From an uncultured delta proteobacterium (lineage in GTDB: Bacteria > Desulfobacterota > Syntrophia > Syntrophales > UBA8958): DNA of 64,000 nt. A program made the translations under genes and the position numbers. Below are positions 15,672 through 24,450 of the stretch, piece by piece. Within the stretch, counting starts at the first letter, position 1. The number at the start of each line of letters is the position of its first letter. The stretch spans positions 68,592 to 132,591 of the forward strand of contig CAISJV010000052.1 of assembly GCA_903885795.1 (NCBI GenBank), given 5' to 3'. The notes under the pieces were generated by a model. That model saw only the letters and a list, made by a program, of their open reading frames with translations, did not search any database and had not been told where the DNA came from.

Positions 15672-16993
15672 AGCCCGTCATTGCCATTATCGGCCGTCCC
15701 AACGTGGGCAAGTCCACCCTGTTTAACCGCCTGGCCCGGAAAAACAAGGCGATCGTCATCGACGAGCCGGGGGCCACCAGGGACCGGAACTACGCCGATG
15801 GCGACTGGCATGGTCGCCCCTTCATTCTCATCGACACCGGCGGTTTTGAACCCACCGCCGACGGCATCCTCGCCCAGATGCGGGAGCAGACGACTCTGGC
15901 TATAGAAGAGGCCGATATCATTCTATTTCTCCTGGATGGCCGGGACGGCCTGACCCCCTCTGACCGGGAGATTGCCGGAATCCTCAGGGAAGTCAAGAAG
16001 CCCATTTATTATATCGTCAATAAGATCGACGGCCCGAAACACGAGGATCTCGGTTACGATTTTTTCGGTCTGGGAGTCGAGAAATTCTTTACCCTCTCCG
16101 CCCAGCACGGCCCCGGCATCGATGATCTGATGAACGATCTGGCTTATCTCCTTCCCGAAGAGGCAGCCGCTCCGGAAGACGAAGATCAGATCCGGATCGC
16201 CGTCATCGGCAAGCCCAATGTGGGGAAATCGTCGCTGATCAACAAGATATTGGGTTACGAACGAACGATTGCAAACCCTATCCCCGGAACGACCCGGGAT
16301 TCCATCGATACGCCTTTTGAACGGGATGGGAAAAAGTATCTCCTCATCGATACGGCGGGAATTCGCCGGAAGAGCCGCGTGAGCCTTACCCTTGAAAAGT
16401 ACAGCGTCGTCCAGGCCCTCAAGGCTATCGGCCGTTGCGATATCGCCCTGATCCTTATCGACGCTGTCGAGGGGATGACGGAACAGGACGTCAAGATCGC
16501 CGGATTGGCCCATGATAAGGGGACAGCCTGCATTATCGTCGTCAATAAGTGGGACGCTGTGGCCAAGGATAACGAGACCATCGGTCGCTATGTGTTCGAC
16601 ATCAAGGATAAGGCCAAGTTCCTCGATTTTGCTCCGATTATTTTCATCTCCGCCCTCTCGGGGCAGCGGGTGGTGAAGATCTTCGATCTGGTCACAACGG
16701 TTTTTGACCAATTTACCCGCCGGATCACCACGGGAGACCTCAACCGGGCGGCCCGGGTATTCACGGACAGGAACCCTCCGTCCCGGTCCAAGGGGAAGCC
16801 TAATAGCTTTGCTTATGTAACCCAGGTTGCCGTCAAACCACCGACGTTTGTCTTTTTCGTCCGCGATCCCAAGTCAGTCCACTTTTCCTATGAACGCTAT
16901 TTGATGAATCAGCTTCGGGAGGCCTTTGGCTTCGACGCATCGCCGTTACGGGTCTTCTTCAAGAAAAAGTCCAAGGATAAAGGGGAGACTTGA
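15668..16993 (+). CDS. der: Ribosome-associated GTPase Der (EngA)
   Basis: Essential double-GTPase of 50S subunit assembly. The 441 residues hold two G domains in tandem. Domain 1 has P-loop GRPNVGKST (about 8-16), DTGGFE and NKIDG; domain 2 has GKPNVGKSS (about 181-189), DTAGIRRKSR and NKWD. A KH-like C-terminal domain with a basic tail (FFKKKSKDKG) follows. Length and order match the family. The start is set by the ATG overlapping the stop of an 18-codon upstream frame. The ribosome binding region GGAAAGGCTGGGG is inside that frame, which supports translational coupling. Confidence 0.96.
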   Translation: MKPVIAIIGRPNVGKSTLFNRLARKNKAIVIDEPGATRDRNYADGDWHGRPFILIDTGGFEPTADGILAQMREQTTLAIEEADIILFLLDGRDGLTPSDREIAGILREVKKPIYYIVNKIDGPKHEDLGYDFFGLGVEKFFTLSAQHGPGIDDLMNDLAYLLPEEAAAPEDEDQIRIAVIGKPNVGKSSLINKILGYERTIANPIPGTTRDSIDTPFERDGKKYLLIDTAGIRRKSRVSLTLEKYSVVQALKAIGRCDIALILIDAVEGMTEQDVKIAGLAHDKGTACIIVVNKWDAVAKDNETIGRYVFDIKDKAKFLDFAPIIFISALSGQRVVKIFDLVTTVFDQFTRRITTGDLNRAARVFTDRNPPSRSKGKPNSFAYVTQVAVKPPTFVFFVRDPKSVHFSYERYLMNQLREAFGFDASPLRVFFKKKSKDKGET

Positions 16994-17047
16994 GCTAAAG
17001 AGATACTACCCTTGCTTTATATCATCAAATAACGATCAGCAGGTTTT

Positions 17048-17971
17048 TCATATCCTGCCTGCATAGGCAAAGACAGCGTTTACGTAGGCCTTTTCATGGT
17101 TGTAATTATAGACCGCCCGCCTCATTTTCTTCTCGTTGCCGGTTTTCCAGCCCACACGATAAAGATAATTGGCGATGCTGGCAAAGGCATCGGGATAGTC
17201 ATTAAGGTCGGTTTTCCCGTCATCATTATAATCAACGGCAAAGGTAACATACGAGGACGGCATGAACTGGGGAATGCCGAAGGCGCCTGCCCAGGAACCT
17301 TTAGTTGCAAAGGGATCCATGTCTCTTCGCTTGCACATCCTCACCCAGGTGACAAGCTCTCTATTGGCCATTTCCACCCTTTTCGCTCTTTTATCGAGCA
17401 TGGACATTGTATAGAGGGCGTTGAAAACGCTGTATTTACCGAGATGCTTTTTAAAATCCGTTTCTATCCTGATGATTGACACAATATAATTGGCCGGCAC
17501 GCCATAGAAACTTTCGATCTTATCAAATAGTTCTTTATTATCCGCTATGATCCTTTTCCCGGATTCAATGGACTCAGGTTTGAACAGACCGAACTCCTCA
17601 TCGAAGTAACTCAGCTTCTTCTTTTTCTTCTCCCCCTCTTTCAGTGCCGGCGGCGCGTAAATATTGTAGTATAACTCGATCCGCTCGTCGGAAAAAATAT
17701 CATCGGCATCATCCTGGCTAATTCCGGCCCTCCGGAAGGATGCCTTCAGAGCAGCCTCTCTTTTTTCAATACTCCCCATCACCACGGGGCTTCGTTTTTC
17801 CCCTCTACTCTTCTTTTTCCCGGCTTTATCTTTTGCGATCTCTTTGCTTGCAACTTCATTTTTGCCGGCAACCTTACTTTCCGCGTTAGCACTGTTACTG
17901 AAAAGACATCCGGCGATAAATAATGCCGCGACCACAGTACCCGTTATTTTTATGATGTTTACTTTCTTCAT
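17048..17971 (-). CDS. Lytic murein transglycosylase (MltB-like lipoprotein)
   Basis: Cleaves the glycan strand of peptidoglycan non-hydrolytically. I start at ATG 17971, where AGGAAATGATT gives good ribosome spacing and the protein opens with a lipoprotein signal (MKKVNIIKITGTVVAALFIAGC, cysteine at 22). After a Lys-rich linker comes the SLT_2 domain. It includes YGVPANYIVSIIRIETDF (catalytic Glu), GSWAGAFGIPQFMPSSY, AVDYNDDGKTDLND, and the final YNHEKAYVNAVFAYAGRI. That order of motifs is specific for MltB. It would be anchored to the outer membrane. It is convergent with der, about 54 bases apart. Confidence 0.9.
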   Translation of the reverse strand: MKKVNIIKITGTVVAALFIAGCLFSNSANAESKVAGKNEVASKEIAKDKAGKKKSRGEKRSPVVMGSIEKREAALKASFRRAGISQDDADDIFSDERIELYYNIYAPPALKEGEKKKKKLSYFDEEFGLFKPESIESGKRIIADNKELFDKIESFYGVPANYIVSIIRIETDFKKHLGKYSVFNALYTMSMLDKRAKRVEMANRELVTWVRMCKRRDMDPFATKGSWAGAFGIPQFMPSSYVTFAVDYNDDGKTDLNDYPDAFASIANYLYRVGWKTGNEKKMRRAVYNYNHEKAYVNAVFAYAGRI

Positions 17972-18009
17972 AATCATTTCCTGGAGAGCACTGTACAGCA
18001 TATGGACCG

Positions 18010-18036
18010 AAAAAAAAAGGCCGGGGAGAACCGGCC
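18010..18036 (-). terminator. Rho-independent terminator, minus strand
   Basis: On the minus strand GGCCGG-TTCTCC-CCGGCC is followed by nine Ts. It lies about 40 bases upstream of the mltB-like start, so it ends transcription arriving from the right or acts in the leader of that gene. Confidence 0.75.
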
Positions 18037-18324
18037 GTTGTCATTAATGGGGCACTATGTTGACCTCAGTTAAAAAGGACATACCGCTGGCCGTAACATG
18101 AGTTTATTGAAGTCGAGATTTTGGGGATACGGGCTTGTGTAGTAGCTTTGAACTCGTAATGTTCGGGCAAGATTAAGGAAAATATCAAGGGTGGCGGTTA
18201 TCGCTGTCATCTACGAGTCAACACCTTTATATTTGGCAACAAATCCATTATAACAGGTTGAAAGCGTATATGGCTAAAGAATTATCGAAAAATACTGGAC
18301 AAACTTATCAATGCTCAGTTCGAT

Positions 18325-19431
18325 TCATGTTTTGATAAGATGCTCCCAGAAATAATACTCGACTTTAGCCGGGGTATGTAAACCAACAAGGCGCAAATGT
18401 GCTTTTAATACCTTAGGGGTGCTTCTCCTCCCGCCACTAGGTCCATGAGCCGGATCGTCCCAGTCAATGAGTCTTATACGGTTTCCTTGAAGGATCATAT
18501 TATTTACAGTCCAATCATTATGAAACGGATCTTGTATTTCCCTGACTGCTTCTTCGAGCTTTTCTCGTGATGGGTAAGTGCCATTGCACATTAAGAAAGT
18601 GAGCAAATTAATCCCTGGTTCCCAATCATAGACCTTCAATGTTTCCGAATGGGGCGGCCATTTCGTAATAGTCTTTGTTTCGTAGTTACTTGTGATTGTG
18701 TAGTGGTCTTTGGTTTTGGGGGCAAGCCAATGCTTTCGAACCAATTGCTTCTTCTCTGATTCCAAAAGGTAAATACTCACCATTTCATTAGAGGTATGGC
18801 GAGGAACTTTCCCAATAATTTGTGCTTTGTTGAAAATTAAATATTTTTCAATTTCCTTCCTTAAATAATTCTGCTCTTCACTTGCGTGTTCTTCCTCCGG
18901 AGGCGTCTCAATAATAATGTTATCTCCCAAATTAAAGATCGCATCAGCGACTTCTTTCCATCGAGGGCCAAACCAATGGATGATATTCAAGGCCAAAACG
19001 ACGCTGAAGCTTTCACATTCTCCCAACTTTATGAGATCTTTCGGGACAACTTCCTTGTTAAGGAGAATAATGTTTTCCAGAGAATCATTCGCTTCGCAAA
19101 GATTGAGCAATTGAGTTCCCACTTTGGGGTATTCAGCATTATTGCCTTCAATCATCACACAGACACAGTCATAGTCATGTGCCGCTCTAAAAGAGAAATA
19201 TCCTTGGCTTGCACCAATATCCAACATACAGAATTGTCTGCGATATTGATTCAAAACCTCTTGAATAATTTTGTATCGTGCTTTTGTATCATGGTTTCCG
19301 TTTGCTTTTTTAACCACAACATCATTGATGATGATGTCTTGATATTGCTCATGGCCATACTTGGTTATATCAAGAAAGCTTTGCTTGTTTTTTTGAGGGA
19401 AACGGGAAAACAACTTGCGATTAAATAACAT
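18325..19431 (-). CDS. Methyltransferase fused to a kinase-like (APH-type) motif domain
   Basis: A 368-residue protein with two parts. The N-terminal half is a SAM-dependent methyltransferase: motif I MLDIGASQGYFSF (69-81) and an acidic strand end MIEGNN (93-98). The C-terminal part carries HNDWTVNNMILQGNRIRLIDWDD (304-326), the catalytic loop HxDxxxxN and metal-binding D of aminoglycoside/choline-kinase-like folds, with almost no room for an N lobe. Similar pairings occur in surface-polysaccharide modification, but the substrate cannot be inferred. It is an orphan in a stretch of lower GC than its surroundings, which suggests recent transfer. An opposing terminator and no close neighbours isolate it. 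Confidence 0.75.
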   Translation of the reverse strand: MLFNRKLFSRFPQKNKQSFLDITKYGHEQYQDIIINDVVVKKANGNHDTKARYKIIQEVLNQYRRQFCMLDIGASQGYFSFRAAHDYDCVCVMIEGNNAEYPKVGTQLLNLCEANDSLENIILLNKEVVPKDLIKLGECESFSVVLALNIIHWFGPRWKEVADAIFNLGDNIIIETPPEEEHASEEQNYLRKEIEKYLIFNKAQIIGKVPRHTSNEMVSIYLLESEKKQLVRKHWLAPKTKDHYTITSNYETKTITKWPPHSETLKVYDWEPGINLLTFLMCNGTYPSREKLEEAVREIQDPFHNDWTVNNMILQGNRIRLIDWDDPAHGPSGGRRSTPKVLKAHLRLVGLHTPAKVEYYFWEHLIKT

Positions 19432-20095
19432 TGAGAGATTGCCCTCCAGTATTTAATACAACCATATTTAATTTTATGGACAGGATAATAACATAAGAAA
19501 ATAAAAATTACAAGCCCATGATTATTACAAAATTGTAATATATAAAACTCCTGGAAAGGGGAAGCTTTAATAACCCCCCCTTTCCAGCTTTGGAACATGA
19601 GGAGACGGTGTTCTGGTCCACAGCCATTAATGATAGTCGATGAACTACAAGTGGTTAAAAGTCCCGAGTCAATCCAAGATAAATCTCCAGTTATTGAATA
19701 TTGTCTGAACTTTTGGACATTAGGCAATATTTTGGCTTGCTTGACTTAAGGAAGGAGCGCAGATGCAACGTGAAAGGGGTTTTGATTAGCAAGGCACTGC
19801 ATGTTTCTGCCCGTTTTCATCGATCTGGCCTGTCATCTTGCTTCTCTATTTGATTTGCACCCCACTGGTTTGATCAGACTTGTGGGCTCCAGCAAGATAT
19901 CCTCAAATATTCCTTGTCGCAGGTTATAGTTATGAGGACTTCCATGCCTGCCGGCAAACAATTGTAGATACCGCATAAAAAACGCTTACTAATACTTTTA
20001 CGGGGAGTATCTCCTTAGCTCAAGCCGCCCCTACAATATTGTGGTTCCGGAGGAATCACAATTAACTATTCCTGCACCCATCCGTCCCCTTTCCC
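19432..20095. other. Long AT-rich intergenic region
   Basis: About 660 bases between the methyltransferase-kinase gene and livK. It shows a run of seven Cs near 19575, a hairpin ATTGTG...CACAAT near 20038-20062, and several short frames with no recognisable product. A 120-codon minus frame (19365-19727) overlaps the neighbouring gene and looks accidental. No RNA gene or riboswitch was recognised. Confidence 0.5.
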
Positions 20096-20124
20096 TTGAC
20101 GCGTGATGGTTTTTTAAGTATGGA
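20096..20124 (+). promoter_or_regulatory. Possible promoter of the liv operon
   Basis: TTGACG (20096-20101), 17-base spacer, TATGGA (20119-20124), followed 50 bases later by AAAAGGAGGT and the livK ATG. The -10 is weak, so this is tentative. Confidence 0.35.
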
Positions 20125-20170
20125 GACACCCTGATCTATACAAAAATAGTAGCGATAAAAAGGAGGTTAT

Positions 20171-21337
20171 ATGAAAATCAGGTTATCCGGGCGTGTCTTT
20201 TTATCTTGGTTTATTATTGCCGGACTGGCGGGTATTTTTGCCGGTCCCGCGGCGGCGGCGGACACGATCAAACTGGGTGTTGCCGGTTCTCACAGCGGTG
20301 ATTTGGCCTCTTATGGCTTGCCGACCAAACGGGCGGCGGAATTGGTAGCCAAGGAATTCAACGCCAAGGGCGGCGTGCTTGGGAAAAAAGTGGAAATTCT
20401 TTCCGAAGACGATGTCTGCAAACCGGAACTGGCCACGAACACAGCTACCAAACTGGTTTCCCGGGGGGCCCATGTCGTCCTGGGGCACATCTGTAGCGGG
20501 GCCACCAAGACCGCCCTGGGGATTTATAAAGACGCCGGAATCGTGACCATGTCCTCCTCGGCGACCAATCCTGAGCTTACCCAGAGCGGCAAATATCCAA
20601 ATTTCTTCCGGACCATTGCCTCCGACGACGCACAGGCGAAACTGGACGCCGATTTTGCCATGGATGTCCTGAAGGTTAAAAAAATCGCCATTCTTCATGA
20701 CAAAGGTGATTATGGAAAAGGTCTGGCGGAATTTGCTAGGGGCTTTATCGAAGCCTCTAAAAAGGCGCAGGTTGTAGTCTTTGAGGGGATCACCCCCGGA
20801 GCCGTCGATTATTCCGCAGTTGTGAACAAAATCAAGCAGTCAGGCGCGGAAGCGGTGATATACGGAGGCTATCATCCTGAGGCCTCGTCCATTGTGATTC
20901 AGATGCGTAAGAAAAAAATGGGCACCCTCTTCATCTCCGACGACGGCGTGAAGGACGACACCTTTATCAAGGTGGCGGGTAAGGCTGCCGAAGGGGTTTA
21001 CGCCTCGGGACCCAGGGATACCACCAAAAACCCTCTGGCCATTGCCGCCATCGCGGCCAACAAAAGCACCTACAACACTGATCCAGGGGCCTTCTTCCTG
21101 AATGGATACGCCGCCGCCCAGGCCCTGCTCAACGCGATTCAAAAAGCGAAATCTACCAAGTATGAAGATGTCGCCAAGGCGTTGCGCACCTACCCGGTGG
21201 ACACCCCCCTGGGAAAGATCAAGTTTGACAAGCGGGGCGATGCCATCGGCGTGGGTTTTTCCATGTACCAGGTGCGAAATGGCGTCTACGTAGAGGTCCC
21301 TGCCGCCACGCCGGCACCCGTAAAAAAGAAGAAATAA
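20171..21337 (+). CDS. livK: Branched-chain amino acid ABC transporter, substrate-binding protein
   Basis: Periplasmic receptor of the liv transporter. Of 388 residues the first 30 are a signal peptide ending AGPAAAA-DTIK. The rest is a type I periplasmic binding fold: IKLGVAGSHSGDLASYG, KGGVLGKKVEILSEDD, GHICSGATKTALGIYKDAGI, and YAAAQALLNAIQKAKS. A Lys-rich tail (PVKKKK) ends it. GGAGGT six bases before the ATG supports the start. It is first in a five-gene livKHMGF unit, so the import of Leu/Ile/Val or a related amino acid or amide is likely; exact specificity is not readable. Its stop is immediately followed by livH. Confidence 0.93.
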   Translation: MKIRLSGRVFLSWFIIAGLAGIFAGPAAAADTIKLGVAGSHSGDLASYGLPTKRAAELVAKEFNAKGGVLGKKVEILSEDDVCKPELATNTATKLVSRGAHVVLGHICSGATKTALGIYKDAGIVTMSSSATNPELTQSGKYPNFFRTIASDDAQAKLDADFAMDVLKVKKIAILHDKGDYGKGLAEFARGFIEASKKAQVVVFEGITPGAVDYSAVVNKIKQSGAEAVIYGGYHPEASSIVIQMRKKKMGTLFISDDGVKDDTFIKVAGKAAEGVYASGPRDTTKNPLAIAAIAANKSTYNTDPGAFFLNGYAAAQALLNAIQKAKSTKYEDVAKALRTYPVDTPLGKIKFDKRGDAIGVGFSMYQVRNGVYVEVPAATPAPVKKKK

Positions 21338-22240
21338 GTGGACTATTTTTTTGAATTGTTTCTTGGCGGCTTGACCCGGGGCAGTATCTACGCCCTCATC
21401 GCCCTCGGCTATACGATGGTTTACGGGATCATCGAGCTTATCAATTTCGCCCACGGAGAGATTTACATGATCGGGGCCTTCACGGCCCTAATCGTGTCTT
21501 CGGTCCTGGCGTTTGCCGGGATGTCGGGTCCGTCGGTCCTCTTTTTAGCGGCATCGGTGGCGATTATTTATTCCGCCGCCTATGGCTTCACGGTGGAAAA
21601 GATCGCCTATAAGCCCCTGCGCCAGGCGCCCCGCCTTTCTCCTCTGATCAGCGCCATCGGCATGTCCATCTTTCTACAAAATTACGTGATGTTAGCCCAG
21701 ACGTCGGATTTTCTGCCCTTCCCGAGCCTGCTTCCTGAGTTGCCCTTTCTGGAAAGCTACGGACTGAAAATCGGCTCTTCGGAATTTATCATCCTGGTGA
21801 CGACGGCAGTTTCCATGGTCCTCCTGATGCTGCTGATCAAGTTCACGAAGATGGGCAAGGCCATGCGGGCGACGGCCCAGGACCGCAACATGGCCATGCT
21901 CGTCGGCGTCGATGTCAACCGGACGATTTCCTACACCTTTATCATCGGCTCCATCCTTGCGGCCATCGGTGGGGTCCTCATCGCCTCCCACATCGGCCGG
22001 ATCAACTTCTACATCGGCTTCATCGCCGGGATCAAGGCCTTTACCGCCGCTGTCCTCGGCGGAATCGGATCGATTCCCGGGGCTGTTCTGGGGGCCTTCA
22101 TCCTCGGCTGGACGGAGAGCTTCGCCACGGGCTATGTCTCTAGCGATTACGAGGATGTTTTTGCCTTTGTCCTCCTCGTATTGATCCTCATCATTCGTCC
22201 CTCCGGTCTTCTGGGCCGCTCCACGGTCCAGAAGGTATAG
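21338..22240 (+). CDS. livH: Branched-chain amino acid ABC transporter permease LivH
   Basis: One of two inner-membrane permeases of the liv system. The 300 residues are strongly hydrophobic with about eight membrane segments, and carry LGYTMVYGIIELINFAHGE and GKAMRATAQDRNMAMLVGVDVNRTI, the conserved loop that contacts the ATPase. ALGGIGSIPGAVLGAF-type sequence (here AVLGGIGSIPGAVLGAF) is diagnostic of LivH/BraD. The start is GTG directly after the livK TAA, so translation is coupled. Confidence 0.94.
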   Translation: MDYFFELFLGGLTRGSIYALIALGYTMVYGIIELINFAHGEIYMIGAFTALIVSSVLAFAGMSGPSVLFLAASVAIIYSAAYGFTVEKIAYKPLRQAPRLSPLISAIGMSIFLQNYVMLAQTSDFLPFPSLLPELPFLESYGLKIGSSEFIILVTTAVSMVLLMLLIKFTKMGKAMRATAQDRNMAMLVGVDVNRTISYTFIIGSILAAIGGVLIASHIGRINFYIGFIAGIKAFTAAVLGGIGSIPGAVLGAFILGWTESFATGYVSSDYEDVFAFVLLVLILIIRPSGLLGRSTVQKV

Positions 22241-22251
22241 GAGGCTTACCG

Positions 22252-23496
22252 ATGAACGCCTTCGCCCAGATCCGCCAATCCCTGATCATCGCCCTGTGGT
22301 TCATGTTCATCACCTTTCCTGTCCTTGTTGTCCGCGTCAACACCATCGAAAAGGTCGTCGAATGGCGCTGGCTGAACATGATCTATGTCGGGATCGGGAG
22401 TTTCCTGATCTCCTTTGTCTGGCGGTATTTTCTGGAGAGAAAGGCTCAGGGGGGAAAGGAAGACACGCACCCGGCCCCGGCCACAGCAACGGAGAAACCA
22501 TTCATGCAGCGCCTCATGGCCGAGCCGCGGCTTTACCGTCCCTTCCTGATCGTCCTTTCCCTTTTCGGCCTTGCCTTTCCCTTCCTGCCCTTTGCCTCGA
22601 CCTACCAGATCAACATTGTCACCAACGCCCTCCTCTATATCATGCTGGGGTTGGGGCTGAATATCGTGGTGGGGCTGGCCGGCTTGCTCCACCTGGGTTA
22701 TGTGGCTTTCTACGCCGTCGGGGCTTACAGCTACGCCCTCCTCTATTACCATTTCGGGATCGGCTTCTGGGTGGCTCTGCCCATCGGCGCCCTTTTCGCG
22801 GCCATCTTCGGGATTATTCTCGGTTTTCCCGTCCTGCGCCTCCGGGGAGACTATCTGGCTATCGTCACCCTTGGTTTTGCCGAGATCACCCGCCTGGTCC
22901 TGGAAAACTGGAATGGATTCTCCTTCGGCCCGAGCGGCATCGCCGGCATCCCCCGTCCGGGCCTCTTCGGCATGGAGATGGACCTCCATCAAGGGACAAT
23001 CTACATCTACTTTCTCATGATCGCCCTTTGTCTCTTTACGATCTTTGTGGTCAACCGTCTCCAGAACTCCCGCATCGGCCGTGCCTGGGTCGCCCTCCGG
23101 GAGGATGAAGTCGCCTGTGAGGCGATGGGGGTGGACCCTACGACGGCTAAACTGACGGCCTTCGCCCTCGGTTCCACCTGGGCAGGGCTGGCCGGAGTGG
23201 TCTTTGCCGCCAAGACGACCTTCGTCAACCCGGCGAGTTTTACTTTCCTGGAATCGGCCATGATCCTCTCCATAGTTGTCCTGGGAGGAATGGGCTCCAT
23301 CGTGGGGGTAATCATCGGCGCCTTCATTCTCATCCTCCTGCCCGAATATCTGCGGGCCTTCAGTGAATACCGGATGCTCCTGTTCGGTATGATTATGGTG
23401 GTCATGATGATCTTCCGTCCCCAGGGAATCATTGTCGGCATCCGCCAGATTTATGAATTCAAGAAAGTGGCCGCAAAGGAAGGCAACCGGCAATGA
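22252..23496 (+). CDS. livM: Branched-chain amino acid ABC transporter permease LivM
   Basis: Second permease of the liv transporter, 414 residues. Two extra N-terminal hydrophobic segments and a hydrophilic loop (about 62-92) precede the conserved core, as in many long LivM proteins. The core has GLGLNIVVGLAGLLHLGYVAFYAVGAY, PVLRLRGDYLAIVTLGFAEI, SRIGRAWVALREDEVACEAMGV (ATPase contact loop) and VVLGGMGSIVGVIIGA. GGAGG precedes the ATG. Its TGA overlaps the start of livG (ATGA). Confidence 0.94.
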   Translation: MNAFAQIRQSLIIALWFMFITFPVLVVRVNTIEKVVEWRWLNMIYVGIGSFLISFVWRYFLERKAQGGKEDTHPAPATATEKPFMQRLMAEPRLYRPFLIVLSLFGLAFPFLPFASTYQINIVTNALLYIMLGLGLNIVVGLAGLLHLGYVAFYAVGAYSYALLYYHFGIGFWVALPIGALFAAIFGIILGFPVLRLRGDYLAIVTLGFAEITRLVLENWNGFSFGPSGIAGIPRPGLFGMEMDLHQGTIYIYFLMIALCLFTIFVVNRLQNSRIGRAWVALREDEVACEAMGVDPTTAKLTAFALGSTWAGLAGVVFAAKTTFVNPASFTFLESAMILSIVVLGGMGSIVGVIIGAFILILLPEYLRAFSEYRMLLFGMIMVVMMIFRPQGIIVGIRQIYEFKKVAAKEGNRQ

Positions 23497-24296
23497 TGGA
23501 ACCCCTTCTGGACGTGAAAGAACTGACTATGGATTTTGGCGGCCTTCGGGCCCTCGACAAGGTCAGCCTTCAGGTCCTCCCCGGCGAGATCGTGGCCCTG
23601 ATCGGTCCCAACGGTGCGGGGAAAACCACCTTTTTCAATTGTATAACCGGTATCTACAAACCGACGGGGGGAAATGTATTCGTGACGCCGCCGGGGAAAA
23701 AACAGCGGCGGATAAGCGGTATGAAGACCCACAGGGTGACGGCCCAGGGTATGGCGAGGACCTTTCAGAACATCCGCCTCTTTCCGGAAATGACCGTATT
23801 GGAGAACGTCATGATCGGTCGGCACTGCCGTTCCCGGGCGGGCGTCCTCGGGGCGATCTTCCGTGACAGGGCGACACGCCGGGAAGAGAAAGACATTGTC
23901 GACAAGAGCTACGCCATCCTGGAGAAAATGGGGCTGGCCGGGGAAGTAAATGAACTGGCCAAGAATCTTCCCTACGGAGCCCAGCGGCGTCTGGAGATCG
24001 CCCGGGCTATGGCCACGACGCCCTTTCTGCTCCTCCTCGATGAACCGGCGGCGGGTATGAACCCCCGGGAAACGGACGTCCTTGAGGAACTGATCCGCCG
24101 TATCTGCACGGAAGAAAATATTGCCGTCCTCATGATCGAACACGACATGCGTATTGTAATGAGCATCTCCAGCCGCATCTATGTGCTGGACTACGGAAAG
24201 ATGATCGCGTCAGGAACGGCGCCGGAGATCCTGGCGAATCCCGTAGTGATTAAGGCCTATCTGGGTGAGGAAGACGTGGACGTGCCGGCTTCGTAA
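23493..24296 (+). CDS. livG: Branched-chain amino acid ABC transporter ATP-binding protein LivG
   Basis: ATPase subunit, 267 residues. Walker A GPNGAGKTT (about 37-45), LivG-specific GMARTFQNIRLFPEMTVLENVMIG, the signature segment LPYGAQRRLEIARAMA and Walker B LLLLDEPAAGMN are all present. The last codons (VPAS and stop) are formed by the terminal inverted repeat of a 125-bp element inserted at the 3' end, so the original C terminus may have been changed. ATG overlaps the livM stop. It functions with LivF as the ATPase heterodimer. Confidence 0.94.
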   Translation: MMEPLLDVKELTMDFGGLRALDKVSLQVLPGEIVALIGPNGAGKTTFFNCITGIYKPTGGNVFVTPPGKKQRRISGMKTHRVTAQGMARTFQNIRLFPEMTVLENVMIGRHCRSRAGVLGAIFRDRATRREEKDIVDKSYAILEKMGLAGEVNELAKNLPYGAQRRLEIARAMATTPFLLLLDEPAAGMNPRETDVLEELIRRICTEENIAVLMIEHDMRIVMSISSRIYVLDYGKMIASGTAPEILANPVVIKAYLGEEDVDVPAS

Positions 24297-24408
24297 AAAG
24301 TCCGGATGCGGCGTTGCGCTGCATCCTTCGTCACTGCGGCGTACGCTAAGTACGCCTCATTCCTCTGGATTTGCGCGCCTTGCCTGCGGATCTTTTTACG
24401 AAGCCGGC
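24284..24408. repeat. 125-bp palindromic element with 16-bp terminal inverted repeats (copy 1)
   Basis: Ends GCCGGCTTCGTAAAAA and TTTTTACGAAGCCGGC are perfect inverted repeats; the centre contains GGCGTACGCTAAGTACGCC. It overlaps the last 13 bases of livG and supplies its TAA. Copies 2 and 3 (30275-30400, 58502-58626) have the same length and a similar centre but different ends. It resembles a MITE-like non-autonomous element; no transposase is inside. Confidence 0.75.
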
Positions 24409-24450
24409 AATTTTGGCTAATTATTTGACAATTAACGGATTCATCAAATT

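Noticed and set aside
19365-19727. Minus-strand frame of 120 codons upstream of the methyltransferase-kinase gene
   Set aside because: Overlaps the real gene in another frame, Cys-rich, no ribosome binding site or family resemblance.
22246-23493. Minus-strand frame of 415 codons opposite livM
   Set aside because: Antisense shadow of livM, extremely His/Asp/Glu-rich, no known domain.
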